A DNA stretch of 33,446 nucleotides from Anaerofustis sp. (GCF_019420015.1 NZ_JAHZIA010000001.1:57640-91085); one strand, 5' to 3'; numbered from the stretch's first letter, positions 24,175 to 32,940 are shown. Program-made: numbers and translations. Notes: a model not told the origin generated them from the letters alone.

Positions 24175-24654
24175 TTATTCAAATTCTTTACAAGTATCAA
24201 CCCATTTAATGGCATTTGAATATTTGAACAGTTCATCACAGGTAAGTTCTATGGCACTGTTGCTGCTTCCGCATGCAGGAAATACCGTATCGAATTTTTG
24301 CAAAGATATATCCAAATATACCTTACAACTGTCGGGAACGGCAAATGGGCAAACACCACCGATTTTATGATTCGTAAAATCTTCAACTTCAATAGAAGAA
24401 AGCATTTTAGCTTTTTGATTAAACTCATTTTTGAACTTTTTATTGTCTATTTTTGCATCCCCACTCGCTACTACCAAGATACAACCATCTTCCTCATTTT
24501 TATCTTTAAAGGACAACGTCTTAGCTATTCTTCCGCCTTCAGCACCCAAAGCTTTTGATGCCAGTTCAACAGTCGCGCTTGATACATCAAATTCCAAAAT
24601 TCTATCTTCCATACCAAAATTTTTAAAATAATCCTTTACCAAATCTATTGCCAT
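24175..24654 (-). CDS. YbaK/EbsC-family aminoacyl-tRNA deacylase-like protein
   Basis: A 159-residue single-domain protein of the YbaK/ProX trans-editing family, which removes wrong amino acids from tRNAs. Seen are VELASKALGAEGGRIAKTLSF, with the conserved basic residue in the active-site strand, CILVVASGDAKIDNKKFKNE, HKIGGVCPFAVPDSCKVYLD, and AIELTCDELFKYS at the end. The GGVCPF motif is diagnostic. The form is closest to the free-standing Cys-tRNA(Pro) or Ala/Pro-editing relatives; which tRNA it edits is open. AGGAGG lies before the ATG. Confidence 0.9.
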   Translation of the reverse strand: MAIDLVKDYFKNFGMEDRILEFDVSSATVELASKALGAEGGRIAKTLSFKDKNEEDGCILVVASGDAKIDNKKFKNEFNQKAKMLSSIEVEDFTNHKIGGVCPFAVPDSCKVYLDISLQKFDTVFPACGSSNSAIELTCDELFKYSNAIKWVDTCKEFE

Positions 24655-24711
24655 AATCCATACCTCCTAAATTTTGATTTAAATTACCAATAAATTTCAT
24701 AATATAATAAA

Positions 24712-25692
24712 TTAATTATTCCTTCTTATGCTTATTTCTCCACTGTTAAAGTTTTTAACCTCACCCGAATCTGTTATTACTTTAATAGAAAAATCTTTAT
24801 TTAAATCTACAAGAGTACCATTTAACTTTTCTTTTCCCATATAGCATTCTATATTTTCATTCAAATATAACATTTTTTCTTTATATTCTTTATACAAAAT
24901 ATTTTTATCCAGTTGTAAATATCGTTTCTCAAATTCATTTAAAAATTCTGCTATAATTTTATTCCTGTTTTCTGTTTTATTTGTATAATCATTTATAAAT
25001 CCAATGATATTTTTCAGCTCTTCAGGAACATTCTCTTTTTCCGGTCTGTTTACATTTATCCCAACCCCTATTATCACACTGTCTATACTACCGTTTTCAA
25101 CGCTTAAAATACCTTCTGTAAGAATACCACATATCTTTCTTCCGTCTATAAAAACATCATTTACCCATTTAATGTCGCAGTCTATACCAGTAACTTTTTT
25201 TACTGCACTTACAACACTTATTCCACAAATAACTGTAATAAGATTTATATCCGAAAGACTAAATCTGGGTTTTAAAAGGATGCTTAAATATATACTTGAA
25301 TCTTTAGGAGAAAAGAAACTTCTTCCTCTACGTCCTCTTCCTCCCGTTTGCTCATCGGAAATCACAACCATTCCTTCAACTTTTTCATCCTCTTTTAAGT
25401 TTTTTATATAGTTTAATGTTGAATCCACCCTGTCCAAAATTTCTGTTTTATTTCCTATATACTTTGTTTCAAGATGTTTGAAAATTTCCTTTTTATTTAA
25501 ATAACTCACATTTGAATCTAACATATATCCTTTGTTTTTAACGGAAATTATATCATACCCTTCTTTTTTCAGTGTATTTATGTTTTTCCAAACCGCATTT
25601 CTTGATATATTAAGTTTCATTGAAATATACCCACCGGATACAATTTCTCCGCTTTTACTCTTTAATATTTCCAGTATATTTTCTTTGTTCAT
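24712..25692 (-). CDS. birA: Bifunctional BirA, biotin-protein ligase and repressor
   Basis: Attaches biotin to biotin-dependent carboxylases and, in its two-domain form, represses biotin genes. Residues 1-60 are a winged helix (EILKSKSGEIVSGGYIS, ISRNAVWKNINTLKKEGYDI). The catalytic domain follows with the biotinyl-AMP loop TGGRGRRGRSFFSPKDSSIY, then DIKWVNDVFIDGRKICGIL and VIIGVGINVN. The C-terminal SH3-like part ends FNSGEISIRR. Length (326 aa) and the N-terminal HTH indicate the group II regulatory type. GGAG lies 8 bases before the ATG. No biotin synthesis or carboxylase gene is adjacent. Confidence 0.96.
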   Translation of the reverse strand: MNKENILEILKSKSGEIVSGGYISMKLNISRNAVWKNINTLKKEGYDIISVKNKGYMLDSNVSYLNKKEIFKHLETKYIGNKTEILDRVDSTLNYIKNLKEDEKVEGMVVISDEQTGGRGRRGRSFFSPKDSSIYLSILLKPRFSLSDINLITVICGISVVSAVKKVTGIDCDIKWVNDVFIDGRKICGILTEGILSVENGSIDSVIIGVGINVNRPEKENVPEELKNIIGFINDYTNKTENRNKIIAEFLNEFEKRYLQLDKNILYKEYKEKMLYLNENIECYMGKEKLNGTLVDLNKDFSIKVITDSGEVKNFNSGEISIRRNN

Positions 25693-25740
25693 ACATTTGC
25701 TCCATAAGAATAACTCTATATTTTAAAGCTAATTTTATAC

Positions 25741-25790
25741 AAAAAAACAAACAGTGTCAACTATAATTATCACAATAGTTGATACTGTTT
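25741..25790 (-). terminator. Intrinsic terminator after the SSAT-like gene
   Basis: Arms AAACAGTATCAACTAT and ATAGTTGACACTGTTT on the minus strand form a 16-position stem (one G-T/A-C variant pair) around a 10-base loop, followed by GTTTTTTT. It lies 40 bases past the stop. Confidence 0.78.
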
Positions 25791-25830
25791 TATTCTTTAG
25801 AAATATTTATAAAATAAACACTTAATTATT

Positions 25831-26325
25831 TTATAAACTATCATCACTCAAAGAGAATGATTTTAAAGTATCTCCGCTCATCCTATAAGTACTCCATTCC
25901 GTCATAGGTACGGCACCAAGAGACAAATAAAAATCAATACTTGGTTTATTCCAATCCAAACATGACCATTCCAGTCTTCCGCAATTACGTTTTACTGCTA
26001 TCGATGCAAGTTTTCTTAATAAAGCTTTACCGTATCCTCTTCCTCTGTACTCAGGAAGAATATATAAATCTTCAAGATAAATTCCGGCTCTTCCTAAAAA
26101 AGTGGAAAAATTATGAAAGAACAAAGCAAATCCTATTTCTTTATCTTTTAATGTAAGAAAGATAACCTCTGCTTTATTTAAATCAAATATCCATTTTTCC
26201 AAAGTAGCTTCATCCGCAATGACTTCATCTGACATATTTTCATATTCTGCCAAACCTTTTATAAATTCCAAAATCAACGATACATCTTTTCTTTCTGCAT
26301 ATCTGAAATTAATTTTTTCACACAT
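25831..26325 (-). CDS. GNAT acetyltransferase, spermidine/diamine acetyltransferase-like
   Basis: A 164-residue GNAT protein that looks like the SSAT (diamine N-acetyltransferase) branch. The support is FLKDKEIGFALFFHNFSTF-type wording (FFHNFSTFLGRAGIYLEDLY), the acetyl-CoA motif PEYRGRGYGKALLRKLA, and WSCLDWNKPSIDFYLSLGA. The last closely echoes the LDWNxxxxxFYxxLGA segment of eukaryotic SAT1 and its bacterial relatives. It may acetylate polyamines or aminoethyl compounds. It is a single gene with its own terminator. Confidence 0.88.
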   Translation of the reverse strand: MCEKINFRYAERKDVSLILEFIKGLAEYENMSDEVIADEATLEKWIFDLNKAEVIFLTLKDKEIGFALFFHNFSTFLGRAGIYLEDLYILPEYRGRGYGKALLRKLASIAVKRNCGRLEWSCLDWNKPSIDFYLSLGAVPMTEWSTYRMSGDTLKSFSLSDDSL

Positions 26326-26418
26326 TTTACTTATTTATCCTTTCGCTTTTATATATACTGACAATATAAATTTATACTCAACAAAATAAAAAACTTAAAA
26401 TATATTCAAAGTAAATAT

Positions 26419-26457
26419 AAAAAACCGCCGTTTTATATATAACTCCCAAAACGACGG
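26419..26457 (-). terminator. Intrinsic terminator after nrdJ
   Basis: On the minus strand CCGTCGTTTT pairs with AAAACGGCGG (10 bp, one G-U) around a 13-base loop, followed by TTTTTTATA. It lies 31 bases past the nrdJ stop. Confidence 0.85.
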
Positions 26458-26487
26458 CATTAATATTAACAAAAAATAAAACTTAAA

Positions 26488-29445
26488 TTAACTGCAACCG
26501 GTTGTTGAACCGCACTCTCTGCATACTTTACAGGTTCCGTTTGTAAACAATTGAGTAGAAGAACATACCGGACAAACTTCACCGTAAACTCTTTCAGTAT
26601 CCGGATCATCTTTTATACTTTCATAAGTAACAGGTTCTTTTTCTTTGTCAACACGTACGTCTTTGTTAGTATACAAAGTATCCTGTATATCGTCAGGTTT
26701 AATCTGTACCCTTGAAAAGTCTCCAAGCTCTATATCTATGATTTTACTTAATAAATCAGCTATACTTGAAGCATTTTTTATATAAGGATGTCTTGCAACA
26801 AATCCGCTTGGTTCAAATTGCTGACCTCTTAAAAGTCTTGATATTTCTTTAGCCGGAATATCATATTGAAGCATATTTGATATTGATTTAGAAAGAGATG
26901 CCAATAATCCTTTTACAACTGTACCTTCCTTATCCGTCGATACAAACAATTCAGACATTTTACCGTTTTTGTAAAATCCTATTGTTACATACAATTCTAT
27001 ATCACCAATCTTAGCCGCATGAGTTCTGCTTGTTCTCATTCCGTCAGGTTTCACTCTGTGAAGACTTCCTCTTTTACAATTCTTTGCATATTCCAAAAGT
27101 CCTTGATAGGTCAAACTTTCAAGAGAATCACTGTCTTCATTCAAAGTCGTATTTAAAGGTTGAGATGCTTTTGAACCGTCTCTGTAAACAGAAATTGCTT
27201 TAACTCCCGTTATGTACGAAAGTTTATATATATTGCTTATATCTTCTACTGTCGCAGTTTTTGGCATATTAACCGTTTTTGATACAGAGCCGCTTATCAT
27301 AGGAGTAATTGCAGCAACCATCAATACATGTCCGCTAGGAGAAATATCGTTTGCCGTTTCAAATATCTTTTTATCTTCATCCCTCAAATGAGGAGCATTA
27401 TCAAGAGAAAAATGTACAAACATTCCATTAGAATCTTTTTCAAGAAGATAATTTTCAATATCCTTTATTTGCTCATCACGGTAACCTAAGTTTATCAAAG
27501 CTGTTTTTAAAACAGGATTTACAAGCTCCATAGTTCCCCCTCCTGAAAGGGATTTGTATACAACATTCGAATAAAAAGGTTCCGCAGAGGTGGCTCCACA
27601 GTCCATTGCAAAAGAAATTGTTCCCGTAGGGGCAATAACAGTTGTCTGAGCATTTCTTGCACCGTAACGGTTTACTCCTTCAATCGCATTCAGCCAAAGT
27701 ATTCTAGCCGCATTCAAAATTTCTTCAAGCCCCATTTCAGACATAATATCCCCGTCTAATTTTACCGGAGAATAATTAAGTCCTTCAAAATTATCTTCAA
27801 GAGCAAGAGAACATCTTGCAGAATTCCTTAAAACTCTTAAAAAGTACTCTTTATTTATTTCAAACTTCTCAAAAGGACCTACTTCTTTTGCCATTAATGA
27901 TGACACCAAATAAGACTGAGCAGTCATTATAGAACAAAGCGAAGCCGCAAGGTTTCTTCCTTCATCACTGTCATAAGGATATCCCAAAACCATAAGAAGA
28001 GATGCAACATTTGCAAGCCCAAGTCCCGTTGTTCTGAACATATGACTTTTCCTTGCAACTTCTTTTGTAGGGAAATGCCCCCAATGAATAGAAGCTTCCA
28101 ATACAAGTTGAATAAGTGAAATCAAATGAATATAATCATTTAATTTAAAAGTTCCTTCACTTTCGCTGTAAAATCTGTATATGTTAATGGATGCAAGATT
28201 ACACGCTGTATTATCCAAAAAAGCATATTCACTGCAAGGATTTGTGGCATTAATTCTGTTATACTTTGCATTAATATTTCCGTCTTCTCCCCCTGGACAT
28301 GTATGCCATTCATTGAATATATCATCAAATTGAACTGCAGGATCGGCGCATTCCCAAGTAGACTTACAAATCATATCCCATAATTTTTTAACTTTGACTT
28401 TTCTGTTTACACTGTTGTCTACTCTGCCTTTAAGCTCTATTGTAGCATTTGGATCTTTATCTAATTTTAAAACTTTTTGCATAAACTCGCTGTTAAGTCT
28501 TACAGAGTTATTACCGTTCTGCCCGCTTACAGTCTGATAGGCTTCACCGTCCATAGACATATCATATCCCATTTTACCGAGAGCTCTTACCTTATCTTCT
28601 TCTTTTGCTTTCCATGTAATAAAGTCTTCTATTTCAGGATGGTCTATATCAGTAATAACCATTTTTGCGGCTCTCCTTGTAGTTCCTCCGCTTTTTATAG
28701 CTCCGGCGTTTCTGTCAAAACCTTTCAAGAAACTCATAAGTCCTGAAGATTTTCCTCCGCTGGAAAGAGCTTCGTTTGTCGCTCTTAAAGTAGAAAAATT
28801 CGTACCTACTCCCGAACCGCCTTTAAACAGTTTTGTTTCGGTAATATATTGTTCTGAAATCGAATTATCCCCGAGAAGACTGTCTTTTATCGAAAGAATA
28901 AAACAAGCCGAAGCCTGTGTTCTAGTGTATCTGTCTTCACTTTCTTTTACTTCTCCGCTTACTGTATCGTAATAATACATATGGTCGCTCTCGCCTTTTA
29001 TACCATAATTCCTTTTTATTCCGGTATTAAACCACTGCGGAGAATTTGGAGCCCACATCTGATTTATCAAAGCATATACAAGCTCGTCATAAAATATCTC
29101 ATATTGTTCTTTTGTTTTTATAATCCCCTCATCTACCAAAGCATCTGCCCAAAAACCGACCATTCTGTCTGCAACCTGTTTTATACTGGTTTCATGACCT
29201 TCTTTCGAACCTACTCCGGCTCTTCTGAAATATTTTGAAGCTATAATGTTACAAGCATTCTTTGAATAAAATGAAGGAAATTCCAAATCATTCATCTCAA
29301 AAATATTTTTGTTTGTTTTATAGTCGAAAATCTGTACATCCACTTTTTTATATTCGAATAAATCAAATACGGTTTTACTTTTATCCCTTTGAAGTTCTTT
29401 CGTAAATCTTCTGGTAAAAATATTGTTGATACTTAAGTTTTCCAT
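26488..29445 (-). CDS. nrdJ: Class II ribonucleotide reductase, adenosylcobalamin-dependent
   Basis: Reduces ribonucleotides to deoxyribonucleotides using a radical from adenosylcobalamin. The first active-site disulfide Cys is C181 (TQASACFILSI). The radical Cys lies in NPCSE (C404, with N402 and E406). The second disulfide Cys follows at C415 (DNTACNLASIN). VIAPTGTISFAMDCGATSAEP is the phosphate-binding segment. The C-terminus has a cysteine cluster with CPVC, CKVC, ECG and a final TTGCS, a zinc-ribbon and redox tail typical of long NrdJ. Length (985 aa) fits this long form, which includes cobalamin-binding insertions. AAGGTGG precedes the ATG. It is a lone gene and its promoter has NrdR-box-like sites. 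No nrdD or nrdAB is in view. Confidence 0.97.
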   Translation of the reverse strand: MENLSINNIFTRRFTKELQRDKSKTVFDLFEYKKVDVQIFDYKTNKNIFEMNDLEFPSFYSKNACNIIASKYFRRAGVGSKEGHETSIKQVADRMVGFWADALVDEGIIKTKEQYEIFYDELVYALINQMWAPNSPQWFNTGIKRNYGIKGESDHMYYYDTVSGEVKESEDRYTRTQASACFILSIKDSLLGDNSISEQYITETKLFKGGSGVGTNFSTLRATNEALSSGGKSSGLMSFLKGFDRNAGAIKSGGTTRRAAKMVITDIDHPEIEDFITWKAKEEDKVRALGKMGYDMSMDGEAYQTVSGQNGNNSVRLNSEFMQKVLKLDKDPNATIELKGRVDNSVNRKVKVKKLWDMICKSTWECADPAVQFDDIFNEWHTCPGGEDGNINAKYNRINATNPCSEYAFLDNTACNLASINIYRFYSESEGTFKLNDYIHLISLIQLVLEASIHWGHFPTKEVARKSHMFRTTGLGLANVASLLMVLGYPYDSDEGRNLAASLCSIMTAQSYLVSSLMAKEVGPFEKFEINKEYFLRVLRNSARCSLALEDNFEGLNYSPVKLDGDIMSEMGLEEILNAARILWLNAIEGVNRYGARNAQTTVIAPTGTISFAMDCGATSAEPFYSNVVYKSLSGGGTMELVNPVLKTALINLGYRDEQIKDIENYLLEKDSNGMFVHFSLDNAPHLRDEDKKIFETANDISPSGHVLMVAAITPMISGSVSKTVNMPKTATVEDISNIYKLSYITGVKAISVYRDGSKASQPLNTTLNEDSDSLESLTYQGLLEYAKNCKRGSLHRVKPDGMRTSRTHAAKIGDIELYVTIGFYKNGKMSELFVSTDKEGTVVKGLLASLSKSISNMLQYDIPAKEISRLLRGQQFEPSGFVARHPYIKNASSIADLLSKIIDIELGDFSRVQIKPDDIQDTLYTNKDVRVDKEKEPVTYESIKDDPDTERVYGEVCPVCSSTQLFTNGTCKVCRECGSTTGCS

Positions 29446-29482
29446 TTAAATTTCCACCTTATGCAATATTTTAAATTCTTTT

Positions 29483-29498
29483 ATACAATATATAGTAT
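29483..29498. promoter_or_regulatory. NrdR-box-like operator, promoter-proximal
   Basis: ATACAATATATAGTAT agrees at 14 of 16 positions with the NrdR-box consensus as I recall it (ACACAATATATAGTGT form). It sits between the nrdJ promoter and start codon. NrdR is the zinc/ATP-cone repressor of ribonucleotide reductase genes. The site is close to palindromic. Confidence 0.65.
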
Positions 29499-29513
29499 AA
29501 ATACTATAACGAA

Positions 29514-29529
29514 GTACAATTATCAGTAT
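29514..29529. promoter_or_regulatory. Second, degenerate NrdR-box-like operator
   Basis: GTACAATTATCAGTAT matches the box only partly (about 9 of 16), but its centre is exactly 31 bp from the proximal box. NrdR boxes usually come in pairs about three helical turns apart. It overlaps the nrdJ -10 element. Confidence 0.4.
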
Positions 29530-29552
29530 ACCACGTATTTAACATTTTTCAA
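29525..29552 (-). promoter_or_regulatory. Promoter of nrdJ
   Basis: TTGAAA (29552-29547), a 16-base spacer and TATACT (29530-29525) on the minus strand, with TGG directly before the -10. The leader would be about 70 bases; no cobalamin riboswitch fits in it. Confidence 0.65.
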
Positions 29553-29599
29553 TATATTTTTCTTAAAGTACCATATTGCTTAATATATTATGTTATTAT

Positions 29600-29632
29600 A
29601 AAAAAGCTAAGAAATGAATTCTTAGCTTTTTT
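29600..29632. terminator. Intrinsic terminator after aroK
   Basis: A perfect 14-bp stem AAAAAAGCTAAGAA/TTCTTAGCTTTTTT with a 5-base loop. The aroK stop codon (29622-29624) lies inside the stem. It ends the aro operon. Confidence 0.85.
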
Positions 29633-30128
29633 CAACAAATATTTTATTTTTTATTTCTTCTATACAATATCTGAAATAACCGTCGTTTTTGACTTCAAAA
29701 TCACAGTATTTTTTATATAAATCTATTCTTTCATTGTATAAATCATATATATGACTTTCATTGTTTTTAAGAAGAGGTCTGTTTTTACCCAAATTTTTAG
29801 ACTTTAAAATATTTTTAACACTTCTATTTATAAATATTATATTAAAATCAGGTTTAAAACAATTTATATTTTCTTTCCTTAAAACTATGCCTCCTCCGGC
29901 TGAAACCAAAATATTTTCTTTTTTTGATAGCTCTTCGGAAATTTTTGTTTCAATATTTCTAAAATGATCTTCACTTATATCAAATAATTCACTTACACGT
30001 TTTCCGGTTTTTTTTTCAATATAAATATCCATATCCACATATTCCATATCTAATTCCCTGGCAAGAGTTTTCCCCAAACTCGTTTTACCGCATCCGGGCA
30101 TTCCTATAAGTAAAATATTTTTTTTCAT
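29622..30128 (-). CDS. aroK: Shikimate kinase
   Basis: Phosphorylates shikimate at the 3-hydroxyl, using ATP. The P-loop GMPGCGKTSLGK lies at residues 8-19. YVDMDIYIEKKTG holds the conserved Asp that binds shikimate. HFRNIETKI corresponds to the FR..E motif, and VSAGGGIVLR is the GGG shikimate-binding segment. NRPLL is in the lid region. Length (168 aa) is typical. The ATG lies 1 base past the aroE stop. It is the last gene of the operon and its stop codon is inside the terminator stem. Confidence 0.95.
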   Translation of the reverse strand: MKKNILLIGMPGCGKTSLGKTLARELDMEYVDMDIYIEKKTGKRVSELFDISEDHFRNIETKISEELSKKENILVSAGGGIVLRKENINCFKPDFNIIFINRSVKNILKSKNLGKNRPLLKNNESHIYDLYNERIDLYKKYCDFEVKNDGYFRYCIEEIKNKIFVEKS

Positions 30129-30129
30129 G

Positions 30130-30933
30130 TTATATTTCCTTCTTTACTTTATTGATTATAATTCCTATATCTTCTTTAGATATCTTAAAATCATTCCATA
30201 TTTCTTCGGATCTAAGTCCCTGCATTATGAGCATTTCAAGACCTGAATAAGTTCTTTTACCTAGTTTCTTTGATATTTTCATAAACTTTGTAACAAGAGG
30301 ATTGTATATAACATCAACACTAACGTTAAAATTACTTAAAATATCTTCATAAACGGGAGAAAAATCCGTATTTGGATACATTCCTACAGGTGTGGTATTT
30401 ACGATAAGTTCACCTTTTACCGATTTTAACCCTTCATAATCTATAAGTTCAACATCTCTGGCAACTTTTTTATTCTCTTTATTTCTAGATACCAAATATA
30501 CCTTCGAAGCTTTCAAATCTTCCAAACATGCAAGAACAGCTTTACTTGCTCCTCCGCTGCCCAGTACTACAACCTTTTTGTTTTTAACATCTATATTATT
30601 ATTTTCAAGAGTATATTTAAATCCATAATAATCTGTATTATACCCGTACAATACTCCGTCTGCATTAAGTATGGTATTTACAGCACCTATCCTTTTCGCT
30701 TCCGTACTTATAACATCAATATTATCCATAACAACCTGCTTATAAGGTATCGTAACGTTTAATCCGTTTAGGTTATATTTATTCATAAACTCTTTTATAT
30801 GTATCGCACTTTCTTTACTTACTTCATATAGTTCATATTCAAAATCCAATCCCAAAACATCAAAAGCAATACCGTGAAGTATTTTGGAAAAACTATGAGG
30901 AAGTTTTTCTCCTATCAATCCGAATTTTTTCAT
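30130..30933 (-). CDS. aroE: Shikimate dehydrogenase
   Basis: Reduces 3-dehydroshikimate to shikimate with NADPH. The shikimate-binding motif is GEKLPHSFSKILHGIAF. The catalytic Lys lies in GLNVTIPYKQVV and the paired Asp in GYNTDYYGF. The Rossmann motif is VVVLGSGGASKAVLACL, with NTTPVGMYPNTDFSP later and the C-terminal YSGLEMLIMQGLRSEEIW. The usual HSxSP is HSFSK here, a mild departure. Length (267 aa) is normal. It sits 4 bases after the pheA-like gene, in the aroA-aroC-pheA-aroE-aroK operon. Confidence 0.96.
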   Translation of the reverse strand: MKKFGLIGEKLPHSFSKILHGIAFDVLGLDFEYELYEVSKESAIHIKEFMNKYNLNGLNVTIPYKQVVMDNIDVISTEAKRIGAVNTILNADGVLYGYNTDYYGFKYTLENNNIDVKNKKVVVLGSGGASKAVLACLEDLKASKVYLVSRNKENKKVARDVELIDYEGLKSVKGELIVNTTPVGMYPNTDFSPVYEDILSNFNVSVDVIYNPLVTKFMKISKKLGKRTYSGLEMLIMQGLRSEEIWNDFKISKEDIGIIINKVKKEI

Positions 30934-30937
30934 TTTG

Positions 30938-31852
30938 CTATCCTTTATAAGAACCTACAAGTCTTAAATAAGGAAGATCACCTTCCAAACCTTTAAGCAT
31001 TTTTAAAATATTATTATCTTCCAAGCAACCGTCAAAATTTACATAAACGGTAAACTCTTTAGTTGCACTGTTTGTCTCTTTGGAATCAATTGTATTTATA
31101 TGTACGTTATAATTTGCAAAATATCTTACAAGATGACTGAATGATTTTGATTTATTATCAATTTTTACTATTAAGTCAATTTTATTGCAATCTTTTAAGA
31201 AAAATTTATCTTTACCTAAAATAATGAATTTATTTATATATCCGGAATTACTCTTCTTTAGTTCAACCTTTTTAAGCTCATTATCTATAGCGTATTTATC
31301 CTTTATGTAAATATTGTTATAAGTCTCCAAAAGCCTGTATAAATTTTCCATATGTTCCTTAATTTTACTATCAACAGCTAAAAAAGCATAATCTATTTTT
31401 CCGTCAATCAATGCCTTTAAAATATCCTTATATTCCGTATATTCTGTTTTTTTCACGGAAGTGTCATAATATGAATTTACCGCTTTTTCAGATAAAGGGT
31501 TTATTTTATTGGAATATCCGACCTTATTGGCTGTTTCATATAAATTCAAAAAATGTTTTTCTTTTATATCGCTTATGAAATCTTCTGCAATTGCTTTTCT
31601 CTGAAAATTTTTGCTTATATCCATTAAATGATTAAAAAAATCAGCTACTTCCTCCGCATATTTTTTATCATTTAAATTATTTATCGCATTTTCAACAACT
31701 TCATTTTCTCTTGATGTATTCAAAACATCAACGTGATTCTGCTTTTTATAATTCGCCACATCAACGACTATATTCATTCTTTCTTCAAAAAGTTTAACAA
31801 GTTCTTTATCGATTTCATCAATTTTTTTTCTGCTGTCTAATAAACTCCTCAT
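30938..31852 (-). CDS. pheA: Chorismate mutase fused to degenerate prephenate dehydratase and ACT domain
   Basis: A 304-residue protein laid out like a bifunctional P-protein. Residues 1-90 are an AroQ-type chorismate mutase with the expected active-site residues: R8, R25, K36/K37 and R48-E49 (TSRENEV). Residues about 100-225 align with prephenate dehydratase in outline (VGYSNKINPLSEKAVNSYY; ALIDGKIDYAFLAVDSK). However, the P-I-E-N motif is AVDS at 159-162, and the catalytic T-R-F is N-K-F at 207-209. The domain is also about 50 residues short. Residues 230-304 fit an ACT domain, with INTIDSK where the phenylalanine-binding ESRP is usual. AGGAG lies 5 bases before the ATG. Chorismate mutase activity is likely; dehydratase activity is doubtful. 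Confidence 0.8.
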   Translation of the reverse strand: MRSLLDSRKKIDEIDKELVKLFEERMNIVVDVANYKKQNHVDVLNTSRENEVVENAINNLNDKKYAEEVADFFNHLMDISKNFQRKAIAEDFISDIKEKHFLNLYETANKVGYSNKINPLSEKAVNSYYDTSVKKTEYTEYKDILKALIDGKIDYAFLAVDSKIKEHMENLYRLLETYNNIYIKDKYAIDNELKKVELKKSNSGYINKFIILGKDKFFLKDCNKIDLIVKIDNKSKSFSHLVRYFANYNVHINTIDSKETNSATKEFTVYVNFDGCLEDNNILKMLKGLEGDLPYLRLVGSYKG

Positions 31853-31860
31853 AAAAACTC

Positions 31861-32940
31861 CTAATCACTAAGTAAAAAATCATATAAACATATTGCACTG
31901 ACTGCTTCAATAACAGGAACAGCCCTCTTTACAATTACTGGGTCATGCCGTCCTTTTATCTCTAAAGTCGTGTTTTCATTGTTTTCTACATTAATTGTTC
32001 TTTGTTTTTTCGCTATGCTGGCAGTAGGCTTAACCGCAACATTAAAGCATATAGGTTGCCCGTTGGAAATACCTCCGAGAATACCTCCGTTATGATTTGC
32101 ATAAGTTTTAACATTACCCGAGGTATCATAATAATATTCATCATTCGCTTCATCCCCGTATAAATCGGAAAATCCAAACCCGTCACCGAATTCAACGCCT
32201 TTTACCGCAGGAACAGAAAACAATATATGCGAAAGCCTTGATTCGATACTGTCAAAGAACGGAGAACCTATACCTGCCGGAAATCCTATTATAGCACATT
32301 CTATCTCTCCACCAATACTGTTTAAATCATTTTTTGCATTTAATATTATCTCTTCCATTTCTTTCTGCTTGCTTTTATCGATTAGAGGAAACGGTTCATT
32401 TCTGAGTTTTAACAACTGTTCTTTTTCAATATTTACTTTATCAAAAGTTTTATCTTCTATTTTATTCAATTTCTTTATATGAGCACCTATATAAATTCCC
32501 TTGTCTTCAAGGATTTGTTTCGCAACTGCTCCTGCAAAGGTAAGAGGCAGAGTAAGTCTTCCCGAAAAATTACCTCCGCCTCTGTAATCATTGTTTCCTT
32601 TATGTTTTATGTATGCAGGATAATCCGAATGAGATGGTCTAATTTTTATTTTAAGCTCACTGTAATCTTTACTTTTTGTATTATTATTCTCAAAAACAGC
32701 ACAAAGAGGTGACCCTGCAGTTTTATCACTGAAATAACCGCTTATTATCCTTGGGGTATCAGCTTCTTTTCTGGGCGTTGAGAACTTATCTCCGCCTTGT
32801 CTCCTTTTAAGTTCATGATCTATTTTATCAAAATCAAGAGTAATTCCTGCAGGAATACCGTCTATAACAACCCCTATTGCTTCGCTGTGAGATTGCCCGA
32901 ATATAGTAACTTTAAACTTATTGCCAAATGTTGCACTCAT
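31861..32940 (-). CDS. aroC: Chorismate synthase
   Basis: Makes chorismate from 5-enolpyruvylshikimate-3-phosphate with reduced flavin. It begins with the family signature GNKFKVTIFGQSHSEAIGVV, then DHELKRRQGGDKFSTPRKE and RPSHSDYPAYIKHKGNNDYR. GGGNFSGRLTLP holds the conserved catalytic region, and HNGGILGGISNGQPI and KGRHDPVIVKRAVPVIEA lie nearer the end. Length (359 aa) is typical. GGAGG precedes the ATG at 32940. Its first 23 bases overlap the 3' end of aroA, so translation is probably coupled. Confidence 0.98.
   Translation of the reverse strand: MSATFGNKFKVTIFGQSHSEAIGVVIDGIPAGITLDFDKIDHELKRRQGGDKFSTPRKEADTPRIISGYFSDKTAGSPLCAVFENNNTKSKDYSELKIKIRPSHSDYPAYIKHKGNNDYRGGGNFSGRLTLPLTFAGAVAKQILEDKGIYIGAHIKKLNKIEDKTFDKVNIEKEQLLKLRNEPFPLIDKSKQKEMEEIILNAKNDLNSIGGEIECAIIGFPAGIGSPFFDSIESRLSHILFSVPAVKGVEFGDGFGFSDLYGDEANDEYYYDTSGNVKTYANHNGGILGGISNGQPICFNVAVKPTASIAKKQRTINVENNENTTLEIKGRHDPVIVKRAVPVIEAVSAICLYDFLLSD

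Noticed and set aside
29491..29508. Perfect inverted repeat TATAGTAT-TT-ATACTATA (minus strand) as an operator of its own
   Set aside because: It overlaps the NrdR-box-like site and is built of A/T repeats; the NrdR reading explains it better, so I did not list it separately.
29446..29621. Cobalamin riboswitch upstream of nrdJ
   Set aside because: The leader is too short and shows no multi-stem structure or B12-box-like stretch; the visible elements are a promoter and NrdR-like boxes.
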